64,000 nucleotides of DNA from Tsuneonella sediminis (GCF_051912845.1 NZ_JBNCBU010000001.1:1178001-1242000), one strand, 5' to 3'. Shown: positions 46,730 to 56,411, numbered from the stretch's first letter. Translations and numbers: made by a program. The notes: a model not told the origin generated them from the sequence alone.

Positions 46730-47935
46730 TCACCGCGTCTTCAGGCGTGCGACCGTACCCTTGGGAAGCAGGAGCAGCGCCTGCCCGCGCGCGCTCATGC
46801 CGCCCGCTATCGTCCGCGCATCCTCGCCCGCGCCCCAGAACGTGTCGAAGCGATTGGGCCCCTTTATGGCGCCGCCGGTATCCTGGGCGATCCACAGGCC
46901 CGACGCCTCGCCCCGATCCATCCGCAGCCAGACCGGCGCGCCAAGCGGCACGAAAGCCGGGTCGGCGGCGACCGAGCTTTCCCGCCGCACCGGCACGCCG
47001 AGCGCGCCAAGCGGACCGTCGCCGGTCAGCTCCTTGAAGAACACCCAGCTCTTGTTCTCGTTCATGATCGCCCGGCCCTGCTCCGGGTGCGCGCGGAGGT
47101 ACGCCATGATGCCCTGCATCGATGTAGGATAGGGCGTACCCTCACCGATCAGCCCGCGCTCGCGCATCACCTTGCCGATGCCGACGTACTCGCGCCCGTT
47201 CTGACCCGCGTAGCCGATGCGCATGACCCTCCCCTCGGGATCGCGCAGGCGCCCCGAACCCTGAATCTGGAGGAAGAAAAACTCGACCGGGTCGGCTGCC
47301 CAGGCGATCTCGAGACCCCTGTTCGCGAGCGCGCCCGCCTCGATCTCGGCGCGTTCATAGTAGGGCACGAATCGTCCTGCCGCATCGCGGCGGCCAAGCT
47401 GCTGGCGGCCGGTGCGCTCGTTTTCCGGCGTCTCTTCCCACCATCCGCGCTCGAGTTCCGGCGGAAGCGCATATACCGGCACGTCGAAGCCCGCCCGGCG
47501 GGTCCGGCTGCCGGCAATCTCGGGCTCGTAGTAGCCGGTCGCGAAGGCGGCACCGTCGCCGACGCGCGCAGTCTCGAAATAGCGGTCGAAGAAGGCGAGC
47601 GCATCGCCTCCGCTCCCTCCAGCGCCCCATCCGCGCGCGGCGGTGCAGGCCGCTTCCCACTGATTGTTGCTGGTCAGCCCGCTGGCGTCGGTGCGGGCGA
47701 GCAGCCGGGGGCACGATTCGCGAAACGAGACGAGCGCCCCGGCGGCATCGGCGGGGGCGATCCCAAGCGAACCGATCGCCGGCCCCGCGACCAATCCCGC
47801 GCTCAGAGCGTTGGCGGCGACCGGCACCGACGCGGGTGCGGGGGCGGATGACGGAAGGCCCGCGTCGGGGATCATCCGGCATCCCGCCAGCGCGAAAGCG
47901 AGCAAAATGGCGAGAATGTTGAGGCGAAACTGCAT
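46730..47935 (-). CDS. mltA: Membrane-bound lytic murein transglycosylase A
   Basis: Outer-membrane lipoprotein that cleaves glycan strands of peptidoglycan. The 401-residue product has lipobox ALAGC (near residue 19), the MltA beta-barrel domain with TGYYEPEIAGSRTR, and the 3D domain: FFLQIQGSGRL, GYAGQNGREYVGIG, and LWIAQDTGGAIKGPNRFDTFWGAG with catalytic Asp residues. ATG 47935 fits the lipoprotein signal; upstream in-frame codons have no function. Downstream of the Tim44-like gene and upstream of smr. Confidence 0.92.
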   Translation of the reverse strand: MQFRLNILAILLAFALAGCRMIPDAGLPSSAPAPASVPVAANALSAGLVAGPAIGSLGIAPADAAGALVSFRESCPRLLARTDASGLTSNNQWEAACTAARGWGAGGSGGDALAFFDRYFETARVGDGAAFATGYYEPEIAGSRTRRAGFDVPVYALPPELERGWWEETPENERTGRQQLGRRDAAGRFVPYYERAEIEAGALANRGLEIAWAADPVEFFFLQIQGSGRLRDPEGRVMRIGYAGQNGREYVGIGKVMRERGLIGEGTPYPTSMQGIMAYLRAHPEQGRAIMNENKSWVFFKELTGDGPLGALGVPVRRESSVAADPAFVPLGAPVWLRMDRGEASGLWIAQDTGGAIKGPNRFDTFWGAGEDARTIAGGMSARGQALLLLPKGTVARLKTR

Positions 47936-48015
47936 CGTCCAATGCTTACCGAGGCAGCAAGAAAATCCAACACATTCTGCTGCCTCGGCCCCGGGGGCCG
48001 AGTGGCAGGGCGAGC

Positions 48016-48666
48016 TCAGCCCTCGTCGGTCTCGTCGAGCAGCCAGTGCGGGTCGGCCTCGCGCACGTCGCGCTTGAAAGTCCACAGATCGCGCGCCTCG
48101 ATCGCGTCGTCGAGCGATCCGGCGACCACGATGCCGTCCTTGTCGCGCGTCACCGCGGCGATATCGGCGACGAAACGCACGCGGACGCGCGCGGTCTTGC
48201 CGACGAGTTCGGCCATGTCGATCGTCGCGTCCTCGATCCGCACGAGGCGGTTGTCGAGAGTCTCCCCCGCTGCCTCGCGCGCGGCAATCGCGGCGTCGAA
48301 CCCGGCGTAGACATCGTCGTCGCACAGCTCTCTCAGAGTGTCGCGATCGCCTTGCCAGAAGGCTTCGAGCACCATCGCGTAGGCCGCCTTGGCACCCTCG
48401 ACGAAACCGGTCACGTCGAACCGGCGGTCGGCGGCCGCGATCTCGCGCACGCCGCGCTCGACCGCGGGAACCGCGCCTTCGAGGGCCGCGGGACGCGCGA
48501 CTTGCGCGGGGCGCGGCTGCACGGCCGCCGGCTTAAGCGCGTCCGGCGCTTCGAACCGGCTCGGCTCGGGCTGCTCCTCGTGCTCCGCGCGTCGTCCGAG
48601 CACCGAGTAGAGGCGCAGGCCGAGAAAGGCCGCGATCATGGCGAGGATGACGATCTGGAGTATCAC
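48016..48666 (-). CDS. Tim44-like domain membrane protein
   Basis: A 216-residue protein with an N-terminal membrane helix (residues 2-17), a variable Pro/Glu/Ala linker, and a Tim44-like domain (about 85-210) with FVEGAKAAYAMVLEAFWQGDRDTLRELCDDDVY, the usual signature. Related TimA proteins in Alphaproteobacteria are inner-membrane proteins thought to relate to the mitochondrial import motor subunit. GTG start. It is divergent from secB, a conserved alphaproteobacterial layout. Confidence 0.9.
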   Translation of the reverse strand: MILQIVILAMIAAFLGLRLYSVLGRRAEHEEQPEPSRFEAPDALKPAAVQPRPAQVARPAALEGAVPAVERGVREIAAADRRFDVTGFVEGAKAAYAMVLEAFWQGDRDTLRELCDDDVYAGFDAAIAAREAAGETLDNRLVRIEDATIDMAELVGKTARVRVRFVADIAAVTRDKDGIVVAGSLDDAIEARDLWTFKRDVREADPHWLLDETDEG

Positions 48667-48890
48667 CTGGTCAGTCCGTTTCTACGTTCGAGAGGACGCG
48701 GCGCGTGGTTCCGCCGTCCGTCCATGGTCCAATCGTGCCCTAGATAGGGACTAAATACAAACGAACAACGCACGGGCGGGGCATTCGGGTGCGCCGTTGC
48801 GGCAGGCCGCGCGCGGTGCTAGGCGCGCGCTCGAATATGCGGTGGGCCCCCTTGGCGGCCCGCCCCCAACCAGCAGGATACCCGATCATC

Positions 48891-49433
48891 ATGGCCGACG
48901 AAGGCGACGTTCTCACCGACCTCAACATGGACACAGAAGCGCTCGGCAACGGCGCCGACAACCAGCCGGTTGCGGGGATCATCTCGCAGTACGTCAAGGA
49001 TCTCTCGGTCGAGAATCCCAACGCCCCCGCGTGCTTCCAGTGGCAAAGCGCGCCGAACATCGACCTGCAGTTCAACATCGCCGCCGAGCCGGTGAGCGAA
49101 GAAGTCAGCGAGGTCGAACTCAAGATCAAGCTGACGGCCAAGGCCGACGAGGGCGATCTCTATCTCGTCGAACTGGCCTATTGCGGCCTGATCGGCATGC
49201 GCAACCTCCCCGACGAACACGCCCACGCGTTCCTGTATGCCGAGGCGCCGCGGATCCTGTTCCCGTTCGCCCGGCGGGTGATCGCCGACGCCACGCGCGA
49301 CCTCGGCTTCCAGCCGATGATGATCGATCCGATCGACTTCAACGGGCTGTACCTTCAGCAGCTCCAGCGCAAGGCCGAGGAAGAGGCCGCTGCTGGCGGC
49401 CAGGTCCCGCCGCCGCCCGCCGGCGAGGCCTGA
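48891..49433 (+). CDS. secB: Protein-export chaperone SecB
   Basis: Cytosolic tetrameric chaperone that holds preproteins unfolded and delivers them to SecA. The 180-residue product has the SecB core: ISQYVKDLSVENPNAP, YLVELAYCGLIGMRNLPDE and PFARRVIADATRDLGFQPMMIDPIDF, the last being the family signature. The Pro-rich tail after residue 160 is variable. AGGA lies 13 bases upstream of the ATG. Divergent from the Tim44-like gene. Confidence 0.96.
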   Translation: MADEGDVLTDLNMDTEALGNGADNQPVAGIISQYVKDLSVENPNAPACFQWQSAPNIDLQFNIAAEPVSEEVSEVELKIKLTAKADEGDLYLVELAYCGLIGMRNLPDEHAHAFLYAEAPRILFPFARRVIADATRDLGFQPMMIDPIDFNGLYLQQLQRKAEEEAAAGGQVPPPPAGEA

Positions 49434-49473
49434 CGACCGTTCCTTCATTGCCCGGACGACCGAGTTTCCGGCG

Positions 49474-51045
49474 ATGAGTCTCGTCAAGAACGTCAGCACG
49501 ATCGGCGGCCTGACTGCGGTCAGCCGGGTTTTCGGCTTCGTGCGCGACATGCTGCTCGCCCGCGTGCTCGGCGCGGGCGGCGTGGCCGACGCCTGGCAAC
49601 TCGCGTTCCAGCTGCCGAACATCTTTCGCCGCCTGTTCGCGGAAGGTGCCTTTGCCAGCGCGTTTGTTCCCTTGTTCAACCGGCGGATGACGTCCGACGG
49701 CGACGTGGGCGACGCGCGCCGCTTCGCAGAAGACGTGCTCGCCCTCCTCGTCCCGGTGCTGATCGTGTTCGGCGCGCTCGCGCTGGTTTTCATGCCGTGG
49801 ATCGCGGGCCTTTTCGCCAACGAGGGGATGGATGCCGATCCGGCGTTGTTCGACCACGCGGTGCTGATGGCGCGGATCACGTTTCCCTACCTCCTGTTCA
49901 TGAGCCTCGCGACACTGTGCGCGGCGGTGCTCAACTCTTTGTCGCGTTTCGCTGCCGCGGCCGCCGCTCCGATCCTCCTCAACCTCTGCCTTCTCACCGC
50001 CCTGACCTGGGGTGTGATCCAGCCCGACAGCATCGCGACGCGCATGGCGACCGGGTTCTGGCTCGCGGTCGCAGTCTCGGCCTCGGGCCTGCTGCAACTG
50101 CTGTGGCTGGTGTTCTGGATGCGGCGCGCGGGCTTCCAGCTGTCGTTGAAGCTGCCGCGGTTGACCGCCGGGGTGAAGGAGCTTGGCGTGCTGGTCGTTC
50201 CGGCGGTGTTCGGCGCCGGGGTCTACCAGATCGCCCGCTTCATCGACCTGTTCTTTCTCTCGACGCTGCCCGACGGCAGCTACACGTATCTCGCGATGGC
50301 CGACCGCTGGAACCAGTTGCCGCTAGGCATCATCGGCATCGCGCTGGGGACCGCGATCCTGCCCGCTCTGTCGCGGTTCCTCGCCCGCGACGATGCCGAC
50401 GAGGCGGCGCGGCTGCAATCGAACGCGATCGAACTCGCGATGCTTCTGACGGTCCCGGCGGCGGTTGCGCTGGCGATTACGGGCAGCGCGTTCACCCGCG
50501 TGTTCTTCGTCGGGGGCGCCTTCACGGTTGAGGACGCGCTGATCACCGGCACGGTCGTCGGCGGGCTGGTTCTCGGCCTTCCCGCCTACGTGCTGGTCAA
50601 GGTGCTCACGCCCAACTTCTTCGCCCGCAAGGACACCCGGACGCCGGTTATGACGGCGGCGGCGAGCCTGGTGATCACCGTCGCGTTCAATTTCCTGCTG
50701 GTCCCCCGCATCGGGGTCCTTGGCCTCGCGGTGGCGGGTTCGATCGGCGCGTGGTGCAACGTGTCGCTGCTGTTCGCGATTCTCGCCCGGCGCGGCTTCT
50801 TCCGGCTGCCCGCGCGGATCGCGGGCCGCATCGCGCGGATCGTCGTCGCGTCGATCGTGATGGGCGCAGCGTTGTGGTTCCTGATGGACCCGCTCGACGG
50901 GTGGTTCAGCGCCAGCATCCTCCAGCGCGCGGCGGCGATCGGCGCGGTGATTGCCGCCGGTCTTGCCAGCTTCGGCCTGACGGCGATGGCTCTGGGGGTC
51001 CTCGACAAGCAGACGATCGAGCGACTAAGGCGCCGGCAGGCCTGA
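49474..51045 (+). CDS. murJ: Lipid II flippase MurJ
   Basis: MOP-superfamily flippase moving lipid II across the inner membrane, also MviN. The 523-residue product has 14 predicted helices. N-terminal STIGGLTAVSRVFGFVRDMLLARVLG holds the conserved Arg and Asp, RLFAEGAFASAFVPLFN is the family signature, and the pore lining includes DLFFLSTLPDGSYTYL. It is upstream of trpS, as in many Alphaproteobacteria, and separated from secB by 40 bases. Confidence 0.96.
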   Translation: MSLVKNVSTIGGLTAVSRVFGFVRDMLLARVLGAGGVADAWQLAFQLPNIFRRLFAEGAFASAFVPLFNRRMTSDGDVGDARRFAEDVLALLVPVLIVFGALALVFMPWIAGLFANEGMDADPALFDHAVLMARITFPYLLFMSLATLCAAVLNSLSRFAAAAAAPILLNLCLLTALTWGVIQPDSIATRMATGFWLAVAVSASGLLQLLWLVFWMRRAGFQLSLKLPRLTAGVKELGVLVVPAVFGAGVYQIARFIDLFFLSTLPDGSYTYLAMADRWNQLPLGIIGIALGTAILPALSRFLARDDADEAARLQSNAIELAMLLTVPAAVALAITGSAFTRVFFVGGAFTVEDALITGTVVGGLVLGLPAYVLVKVLTPNFFARKDTRTPVMTAAASLVITVAFNFLLVPRIGVLGLAVAGSIGAWCNVSLLFAILARRGFFRLPARIAGRIARIVVASIVMGAALWFLMDPLDGWFSASILQRAAAIGAVIAAGLASFGLTAMALGVLDKQTIERLRRRQA

Positions 51046-51074
51046 CCCACGCTTTCATTTCCCAGGACAGTTCC

Positions 51075-52076
51075 ATGCGCGTCGTTTCCGGCATCCAGCC
51101 GACCGGTAATCTCCACCTCGGCAACTACCTGGGCGCGATCCGCAACTGGGTGCGGATGCAGGACGAGATGGAGGACGGCGCGCAGTGCCTGTTCTTCCTC
51201 GCCGATCTCCACGCGATCAGCCAGCCGCACGGCCCCGCCGACCTCAAGCGCGCGACGCTCGAGATGGCAGCGGCGCTCGTCGCCTGCGGGATCGACCCGG
51301 CCCGTTCGATCCTGTTCAACCAGGCGCAGGTTCCCGCCCACGCCGAGCTACAATGGCTGCTCGCGGGCACCGCCCGGATGGGCTGGCTGAACCGGATGAC
51401 GCAGTGGAAGGACAAGGCGGGAAAGAACCGGGAAGGCCAGTCGGTCGCGCTGTTCACCTATCCGGTTCTCCAGGCCGCCGACGTGCTGCTCTACCAGGCG
51501 TCGCACGTGCCCGTGGGCGAGGACCAGAAACAGCATCTGGAACTGGCGCGCGACATCGCACAGAAGTTCAACAACGACTTCGGCGAAACCTTCACCCTGC
51601 CCGAACCGATCGTTCCGCCGCAGGCGGCGCGGATCATGAGCCTGCGCGACGGGTCCGCGAAGATGAGCAAGTCGGACGCCAGCGACATGGCGCGGATCAA
51701 CCTGGCCGACGACGCCGATCTCGTCATGCAGAAGGTGAAGAAGGCAAGGACCGACCCCGAACCGCTGCCGTCCGAAGTGGCGGGCCTCGCGGACCGGCCC
51801 GAGGCGCTGAACCTGGTGACGATCTATGCCGCGCTCGCCAACGAGAGCGCGGAAGAAGTGCTGGCGCGGTTCGGCGGCCAGGGCTTCGGCGTGTTCAAGC
51901 CGGCGCTCGGCGAGTTGCTCGTCGAGACGCTGCGGCCGATCTCCACCCGGTTCGTCGAACTTCTGAACGATCGCGAGGCGCTCGACGCCATCCTCGCGCG
52001 CGGGGCGGCGCGAGCCCGCGAGATCGGCCGCCCGACACTCGACGCCGCCTATTCGGCGCTCGGACTCGTCCGCTAG
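51075..52076 (+). CDS. trpS: Tryptophanyl-tRNA synthetase
   Basis: Class I aminoacyl-tRNA synthetase charging tRNA-Trp. The 333-residue product has the HIGH-type motif as GIQPTGNLHLGNYLGA and the KMSKS loop as AKMSKSDASDM. LLYQASHVPVGEDQKQHLELARDIA is the conserved specificity region. The start follows murJ by 29 bases. No leader peptide or trp operon lies nearby. Confidence 0.97.
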   Translation: MRVVSGIQPTGNLHLGNYLGAIRNWVRMQDEMEDGAQCLFFLADLHAISQPHGPADLKRATLEMAAALVACGIDPARSILFNQAQVPAHAELQWLLAGTARMGWLNRMTQWKDKAGKNREGQSVALFTYPVLQAADVLLYQASHVPVGEDQKQHLELARDIAQKFNNDFGETFTLPEPIVPPQAARIMSLRDGSAKMSKSDASDMARINLADDADLVMQKVKKARTDPEPLPSEVAGLADRPEALNLVTIYAALANESAEEVLARFGGQGFGVFKPALGELLVETLRPISTRFVELLNDREALDAILARGAARAREIGRPTLDAAYSALGLVR

Positions 52077-52227
52077 GCCAACGACTTGGCATAACTATTG
52101 CTAAGCTCGTCATTCAAACTCGGTTCACCGCGCGTGCTTTACACCCTGCCGCATCGATGACAGCTTGCGTGTCTTCGGAAATGTCCGGAGCCGCGCCGCT
52201 GCGATAGCAATTTGAAGGGTTTCGCAC

Positions 52228-52938
52228 ATGTCCATTATGACCAACTGGGGTCGCACACTGAAGCTGATCGCCGCGCCGCTCGCGCTCGGTGCGCTGGCCG
52301 CCTGCGCGACCCCCTTCAAGGCGGATGTCGAGCGCTTTCAGAGCGCGATGCCGGCGCCGCAGGGCCAGACCTTCGCGGTGGTGGCCGAGGACCCCGCGCT
52401 CGCCGGAGGGCTCGAGTTCGCGCAATATGCCGATTACGTCGAAGCCAACATGACCCGGCTGGGCTACACGCAGGCCGCCACGCCCGAGAACGCCGACCTG
52501 CTCGTTCGCTTCGACTATGGCGTCGACAAGGGCCGCGAGCGGGTTCGCCGCACCGGGTTCCACGATCCGTTCTACGATCCGTGGTACGGTTACGGGTTCG
52601 GCCGCCGCGCATACTGGCCGTACTACGGCCGCGGGTACAGCCGGGGGTTCTATGGCCGCGGTCCGTGGAGCTACGGGTTTTACGACCCGTTCTTCGACAA
52701 CGGGCTCGACGTCTACACCGTCTACACCAGCGGGATCGAGATGAAGATCGACAATCGTGCGACCGGTCAGCGTCTGTTCGAGGGCAAGGCCGAGGCACTG
52801 TCGACCTCCAACCGCCTGCAGTACCTGGTGCCCAACCTGGTCGAAGCGATGTTCACCGATTTCCCCGGCCGCTCGGGCGAAGTGAAGCGGATCTCGATCG
52901 CACCGGAGAAGATGCCGGTCCAGCGCCGGTCGCGCTGA
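52228..52938 (+). CDS. DUF4136 lipoprotein with aromatic Gly/Tyr/Arg segment
   Basis: A 236-residue lipoprotein: lipobox ALAAC (Cys26), then the DUF4136 domain (TFAVVAEDPALAGGLEFAQYADYVEANMTRLGY, then NADLLVRFDYGVDKG). Inserted around residues 105-155 is an unusual stretch in which Tyr, Gly, Arg, Trp, Phe and Pro dominate (for example YWPYYGRGYSRGFYGRG). AAGGG precedes the ATG. The domain's role is not known; the low-complexity insert may be surface-exposed or bind membrane or polymer. Confidence 0.8.
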   Translation: MSIMTNWGRTLKLIAAPLALGALAACATPFKADVERFQSAMPAPQGQTFAVVAEDPALAGGLEFAQYADYVEANMTRLGYTQAATPENADLLVRFDYGVDKGRERVRRTGFHDPFYDPWYGYGFGRRAYWPYYGRGYSRGFYGRGPWSYGFYDPFFDNGLDVYTVYTSGIEMKIDNRATGQRLFEGKAEALSTSNRLQYLVPNLVEAMFTDFPGRSGEVKRISIAPEKMPVQRRSR

Positions 52939-52980
52939 GGCACTTTTCCGGAGGTCTTCCCCCAGGGAGGACATCGAGCG

Positions 52981-53015
52981 GGGCGGGTCGCGGGGAAGCC
53001 GCGGCCCGCCCTTTT
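52981..53015 (+). terminator. Rho-independent terminator after DUF4136 gene
   Basis: GGGCGGGTCGCGG pairs with CCGCGGCCCGCCC over 13 positions (one G-T) around a GGAAG loop, followed by TTTT. It lies 42 bases past the lipoprotein stop. Confidence 0.85.
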
Positions 53016-53064
53016 CGTATGCTCCGCCACCGCTTTCGCATGGGCCGCCCTGCCCGCCCCGGGG

Positions 53065-54351
53065 TCAGGGCCGCGTCTGGCCCTGACCCTCGACGAGGTA
53101 CTTGAAACTGGTGAGTTGCTCGAGGCCAACGGGTCCGCGCGCATGGAGCTTGCCGGTGGCGATGCCGATCTCGGCACCCATGCCGAATTCCCCGCCGTCG
53201 GAGAACTGGGTCGAGGCGTTGTGCATCACGACGGCGCTGTCGATCTCGGACATGAAGCGCCCTGCTGCCGCCTCGTCGCGGGTCAGAATCGCATCGGTGT
53301 GCCCCGATGAGTGCTGCGATACGAAATCCAGCGCCGCGTCGATCCCGTCGACGATTTTCACCGAGGCGACCGCATCGAGGTACTCGGTGTCCCAATCCCC
53401 GGCGCTGGCGGGAACGAGGCGCGGATCGATCGCGAGCGCCCGCTCGTCCCCGCGCAATTCGCAATCGGACATCGCGTCGGCCAGCGCGGGCAGAAAGGCA
53501 TCCGCGATTGTGCGGTCGATCACGATGCTCTCGGTCGCGCCGCACACGCCCGTCCGGCGCAGCTTGGCATTGCGGATCACCTCTACCGCCTGATCCACGT
53601 CGGCCGCTTCGTGGACATAGGTATGACAGTTCCCGTCGAGGTGGAGCAGCGTGGGAACGCGTGCCTCGTTGCGCACCAGTTCCACCAGGCCCCGGCCGCC
53701 GCGCGGAATGACGAGATCGATCGTGTCGACCGCGCGCAGGAGTTCACCCACGACCTTTCTGTCGCGGGTGGGCACGGCCTGCACCGCGCCGACCGGCAAC
53801 CCGGCTTCTTCAAGGCCCTTGCGCATGCAATCGATGATTGCCGCGGTCGAACGCGCGCTTTCCGACCCGCCGCGAAGGATGACCGCGTTGCCTGACTTGA
53901 GGCACAGCGCGCTGGCGTCGGCGGCGACATTGGGACGCGATTCGAAGATCATCGCGATTACACCGATCGGCACCGCGACCCGGCGGATGCGCAAGCCGTT
54001 GGGCCGTTCGAAACAGGCGAGTTCGCGGCCCACGGGATCGGGCAGCGCGGCAACGTCCTCCACGGCCCGGGCCATCGCCTCGATCCGTTCCTCGTCGAGC
54101 CGCAGCCGGTCGATGAACGAGGCCGGACGGCTGTTGCCAACCGCGGCCACGTCAGCCTCGTTGGCGGCGACGAGCCGGTCCGTCGCGTCGCGCAGCTCAC
54201 GAGCGGCGGCCATCAGGGCCGCGTTCTTGGCCTCGGTGGTCGCGGTGTTGAGCGCGCGGGTGGCATTCCTGGCGGTCGCGCCCATCCGGGCGACCTGGTC
54301 GGCCGGTGTCGCGCCGCTGGTTTCGGGTCGGGTTTCCGTGAGAAGTGTCAT
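53065..54351 (-). CDS. proA: Glutamate-5-semialdehyde dehydrogenase (gamma-glutamyl phosphate reductase)
   Basis: Second step of proline synthesis: gamma-glutamyl phosphate to glutamate-5-semialdehyde with NADPH. The 428-residue product has the ALDH-fold core, IGVIAMIFESRPNVAADASALCLKSGNAVILRGG, the catalytic Cys in LRRTGVCGATES, and EFGMGAEIGIATGKLHARGPVGLEQLTSFKY at the end. Divergent from proB across a 327-base intergenic region; most bacteria instead have proBA as one operon. Confidence 0.96.
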   Translation of the reverse strand: MTLLTETRPETSGATPADQVARMGATARNATRALNTATTEAKNAALMAAARELRDATDRLVAANEADVAAVGNSRPASFIDRLRLDEERIEAMARAVEDVAALPDPVGRELACFERPNGLRIRRVAVPIGVIAMIFESRPNVAADASALCLKSGNAVILRGGSESARSTAAIIDCMRKGLEEAGLPVGAVQAVPTRDRKVVGELLRAVDTIDLVIPRGGRGLVELVRNEARVPTLLHLDGNCHTYVHEAADVDQAVEVIRNAKLRRTGVCGATESIVIDRTIADAFLPALADAMSDCELRGDERALAIDPRLVPASAGDWDTEYLDAVASVKIVDGIDAALDFVSQHSSGHTDAILTRDEAAAGRFMSEIDSAVVMHNASTQFSDGGEFGMGAEIGIATGKLHARGPVGLEQLTSFKYLVEGQGQTRP

Positions 54352-54678
54352 GAAAGTCCTTAATCGACTGGGAGTGTGGGTTCTGGTGAGGGGCGTTGAC
54401 AGATCGGTGTCAGGCGGAACGATCCGGCTTCACCCGAATGGGTCGCCAGACGACCGCGGCGCGAATTGAAAGGCTTGGCTCAACCCGCCGGATCAAAAGC
54501 CGAAATTCGACTCGATCGCACGGACGCGCAATGACGTCGCGACGCCCGCGTTGCATTGAGGGAACGTTTCAGTCTACAGGCCCCTGTCATATGGCGGTGC
54601 GCCTGTCAAGTTTGACGGATTGCCAGCCAGCCTAACTCAAATTTTGAATCGAATTACAGATAGAATGAAAGACGAATT
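54352..54678. other. 327-base divergent proA-proB control region
   Basis: No coding frame fits. Bases 54630-54678 are distinctly AT-rich for this genome and probably hold the proB promoter (TTGACG at about 54614). TGACA-N6-TGTCA (54397-54412) is a perfect 5-base inverted repeat, and TGTCA recurs in direct orientation at 54585-54589 and 54604-54608. The gap is long for a simple shared promoter, so regulated expression is likely. Confidence 0.45.
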
Positions 54679-55833
54679 GTGATTTCAGATAAACGAATAG
54701 TCATAAAACTTGGATCCAGTCTCCTCACCGATGAAAAGAGACTGATGGTGCGCTGGGCGTTCATGCAGCGCGTGGTCGAGGACATCGCCCTGCTCCGCGA
54801 CGAGGGTTACGAAGTCATCGTCTGTTCCTCGGGCGCGGTCGCGCTGGGGATGCGCATGATCGGAGTGACCCCGGCGACTGCAGGCTTGAGGGACAAGCAG
54901 GCCGCGGCAGCCTGCGGGATGCCGCTGCTGCTCAATGCCTACAAGCAGGTCGGGCACGAGCACGGTCTCGACATCGCCCAGGTGCTCGTCACGCTCGGCG
55001 ACTTCGAGGACCACGCCCGGTTCCTCAACACCAAGAACACGCTCCACCGTCTGCTGGCGGCCGGTATCGTGCCCATCATCAACGAGAACGACACGATCAC
55101 CACCGAGGAAATCCGCGTCGGCGACAACGACCGGCTGGCGGCCAAGGTGGCGCAGATGATCGAGGCGCGCCACCTCGTCATCCTGACGGGCGTCGACGGC
55201 CTCTACGACCGCAATCCCGACGAGCCGGGCGCGAAGTTCGTCGAGATCGTCGACGACGCGAGCGAATACATCGAAGCGACGACCGGGATCAGCACGCTCG
55301 GCAGCGGCGGCATGCTGACCAAGATCCAGGCCGCCAACATGGCGCAGAACGCCGGCTGCACCACGCTGATCGCGAACGGCGAAGCCGAGGCCCCCATCTC
55401 CTCGGTACTCAAGGGAAGGCGGCGCTGCACCACCTTCGTCGCCCACAGCGAGCCGACCGACAGCTGGGCGGCGTGGCTGACCAACCGGTTGCAGATGGCC
55501 GGCAGCATCGTCGTCACCGACAGCGGGGCCGAGGCGATCGCGACCGGGACGCGGCCGATCGACCGCGGCGACGTGGTCGAGGTGCGAGGCAAGTTCGTGA
55601 AGGGCGACGTCGTCCACATATACGATCGCGATGGCGTCGAGCGTGCGCGCGGAATGACCGATTTCTCGTCAGAGGAGACCGAGATCCTCGTCCGCAATCT
55701 CGAAATCCCGGTCGACCAGCTGCTCGGCTACCAGTCCCGCGCGGTGCTGGTCGAGAGCAACAACATGGTCACGATCGACGACCGGCACCTGCCGTGGGAC
55801 GAGCGGGACACCAGGGCCGTTCCGGCCACCTGA
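54679..55833 (+). CDS. proB: Glutamate 5-kinase with PUA domain
   Basis: First step of proline synthesis: phosphorylates glutamate. The 384-residue product has the amino-acid kinase domain (RIVIKLGSSLLTD, VCSSGAVALGM, ILTGVDGLYDRNP, GSGGMLTKIQAANMAQNAG) and a C-terminal PUA domain (about 285-360). GTG start at 54679 with a GAAAG site seven bases before. Proline feedback is expected through the kinase domain. Divergent from proA. Confidence 0.95.
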   Translation: MISDKRIVIKLGSSLLTDEKRLMVRWAFMQRVVEDIALLRDEGYEVIVCSSGAVALGMRMIGVTPATAGLRDKQAAAACGMPLLLNAYKQVGHEHGLDIAQVLVTLGDFEDHARFLNTKNTLHRLLAAGIVPIINENDTITTEEIRVGDNDRLAAKVAQMIEARHLVILTGVDGLYDRNPDEPGAKFVEIVDDASEYIEATTGISTLGSGGMLTKIQAANMAQNAGCTTLIANGEAEAPISSVLKGRRRCTTFVAHSEPTDSWAAWLTNRLQMAGSIVVTDSGAEAIATGTRPIDRGDVVEVRGKFVKGDVVHIYDRDGVERARGMTDFSSEETEILVRNLEIPVDQLLGYQSRAVLVESNNMVTIDDRHLPWDERDTRAVPAT

Positions 55834-55843
55834 AGCCAACCGG

Positions 55844-56398
55844 TCAGGCGGACAGAGGTCCGCGTGCAAAGCTGTCGCGGTCGATTTCGTAATAGACGTT
55901 CACGCTGGGCCGGCCGGCCTTCATCTCGGACTGGCGACGATCGGTGAGGCGGCCGCCGATCTTCTCCATCGCCCGGCGCGAGCGCAGGTTGGTCTCGCCG
56001 ATCCTGAAGCGCACGTACCCGACCTGCGCCAGCGCATGAGCGAGCATGAGCCGCTTCATTTCCCGATTGAATGCTCCGCCCCAATGCGATCGGGCGAGGA
56101 AGGTGAAACCGATCTCGACCGAGGGGCCACGGCGGTCCTCGTCGTGCTGGTAGTCGTAGAACTGCGATGCGCCGATCACCGCCCCGCTCGCCTTGTCGAT
56201 CGCCACCAGCGCGCCACCGTTCGCCAGCGCATTGTCGAAGTAGTCACGAAAAACCGGCTCCTGCCAGCGGTCGTGCGCGGGGTGCCCGGCCCACAGGTCG
56301 CGATCGGAAGCGACGGCGAACAGGCTCTCCCAATCGTCGGCACGCAGCGGCCGCAGGAGCAGCCGCTCCCCCTCGAGCACCGGCTGGCGGTTCAGCAC
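55844..56398 (-). CDS. GNAT family N-acetyltransferase (RimJ-like)
   Basis: A 184-residue protein of the RimJ/RimL-type GNAT branch: LEGERLLLRPLRADDWESLFAVASD at the start, VEIGFTFLARSHWGGAFNREMKRLMLAHA (acetyl-CoA region) and FRIGETNLRSRRAMEKIGG. Acetyl acceptor unknown. It converges with proB, ten bases away, and lies 13 bases after the aminotransferase on the same strand, so the two are likely co-transcribed. Confidence 0.88.
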   Translation of the reverse strand: MLNRQPVLEGERLLLRPLRADDWESLFAVASDRDLWAGHPAHDRWQEPVFRDYFDNALANGGALVAIDKASGAVIGASQFYDYQHDEDRRGPSVEIGFTFLARSHWGGAFNREMKRLMLAHALAQVGYVRFRIGETNLRSRRAMEKIGGRLTDRRQSEMKAGRPSVNVYYEIDRDSFARGPLSA

Positions 56399-56411
56399 GC
56401 CGCACCCACCG

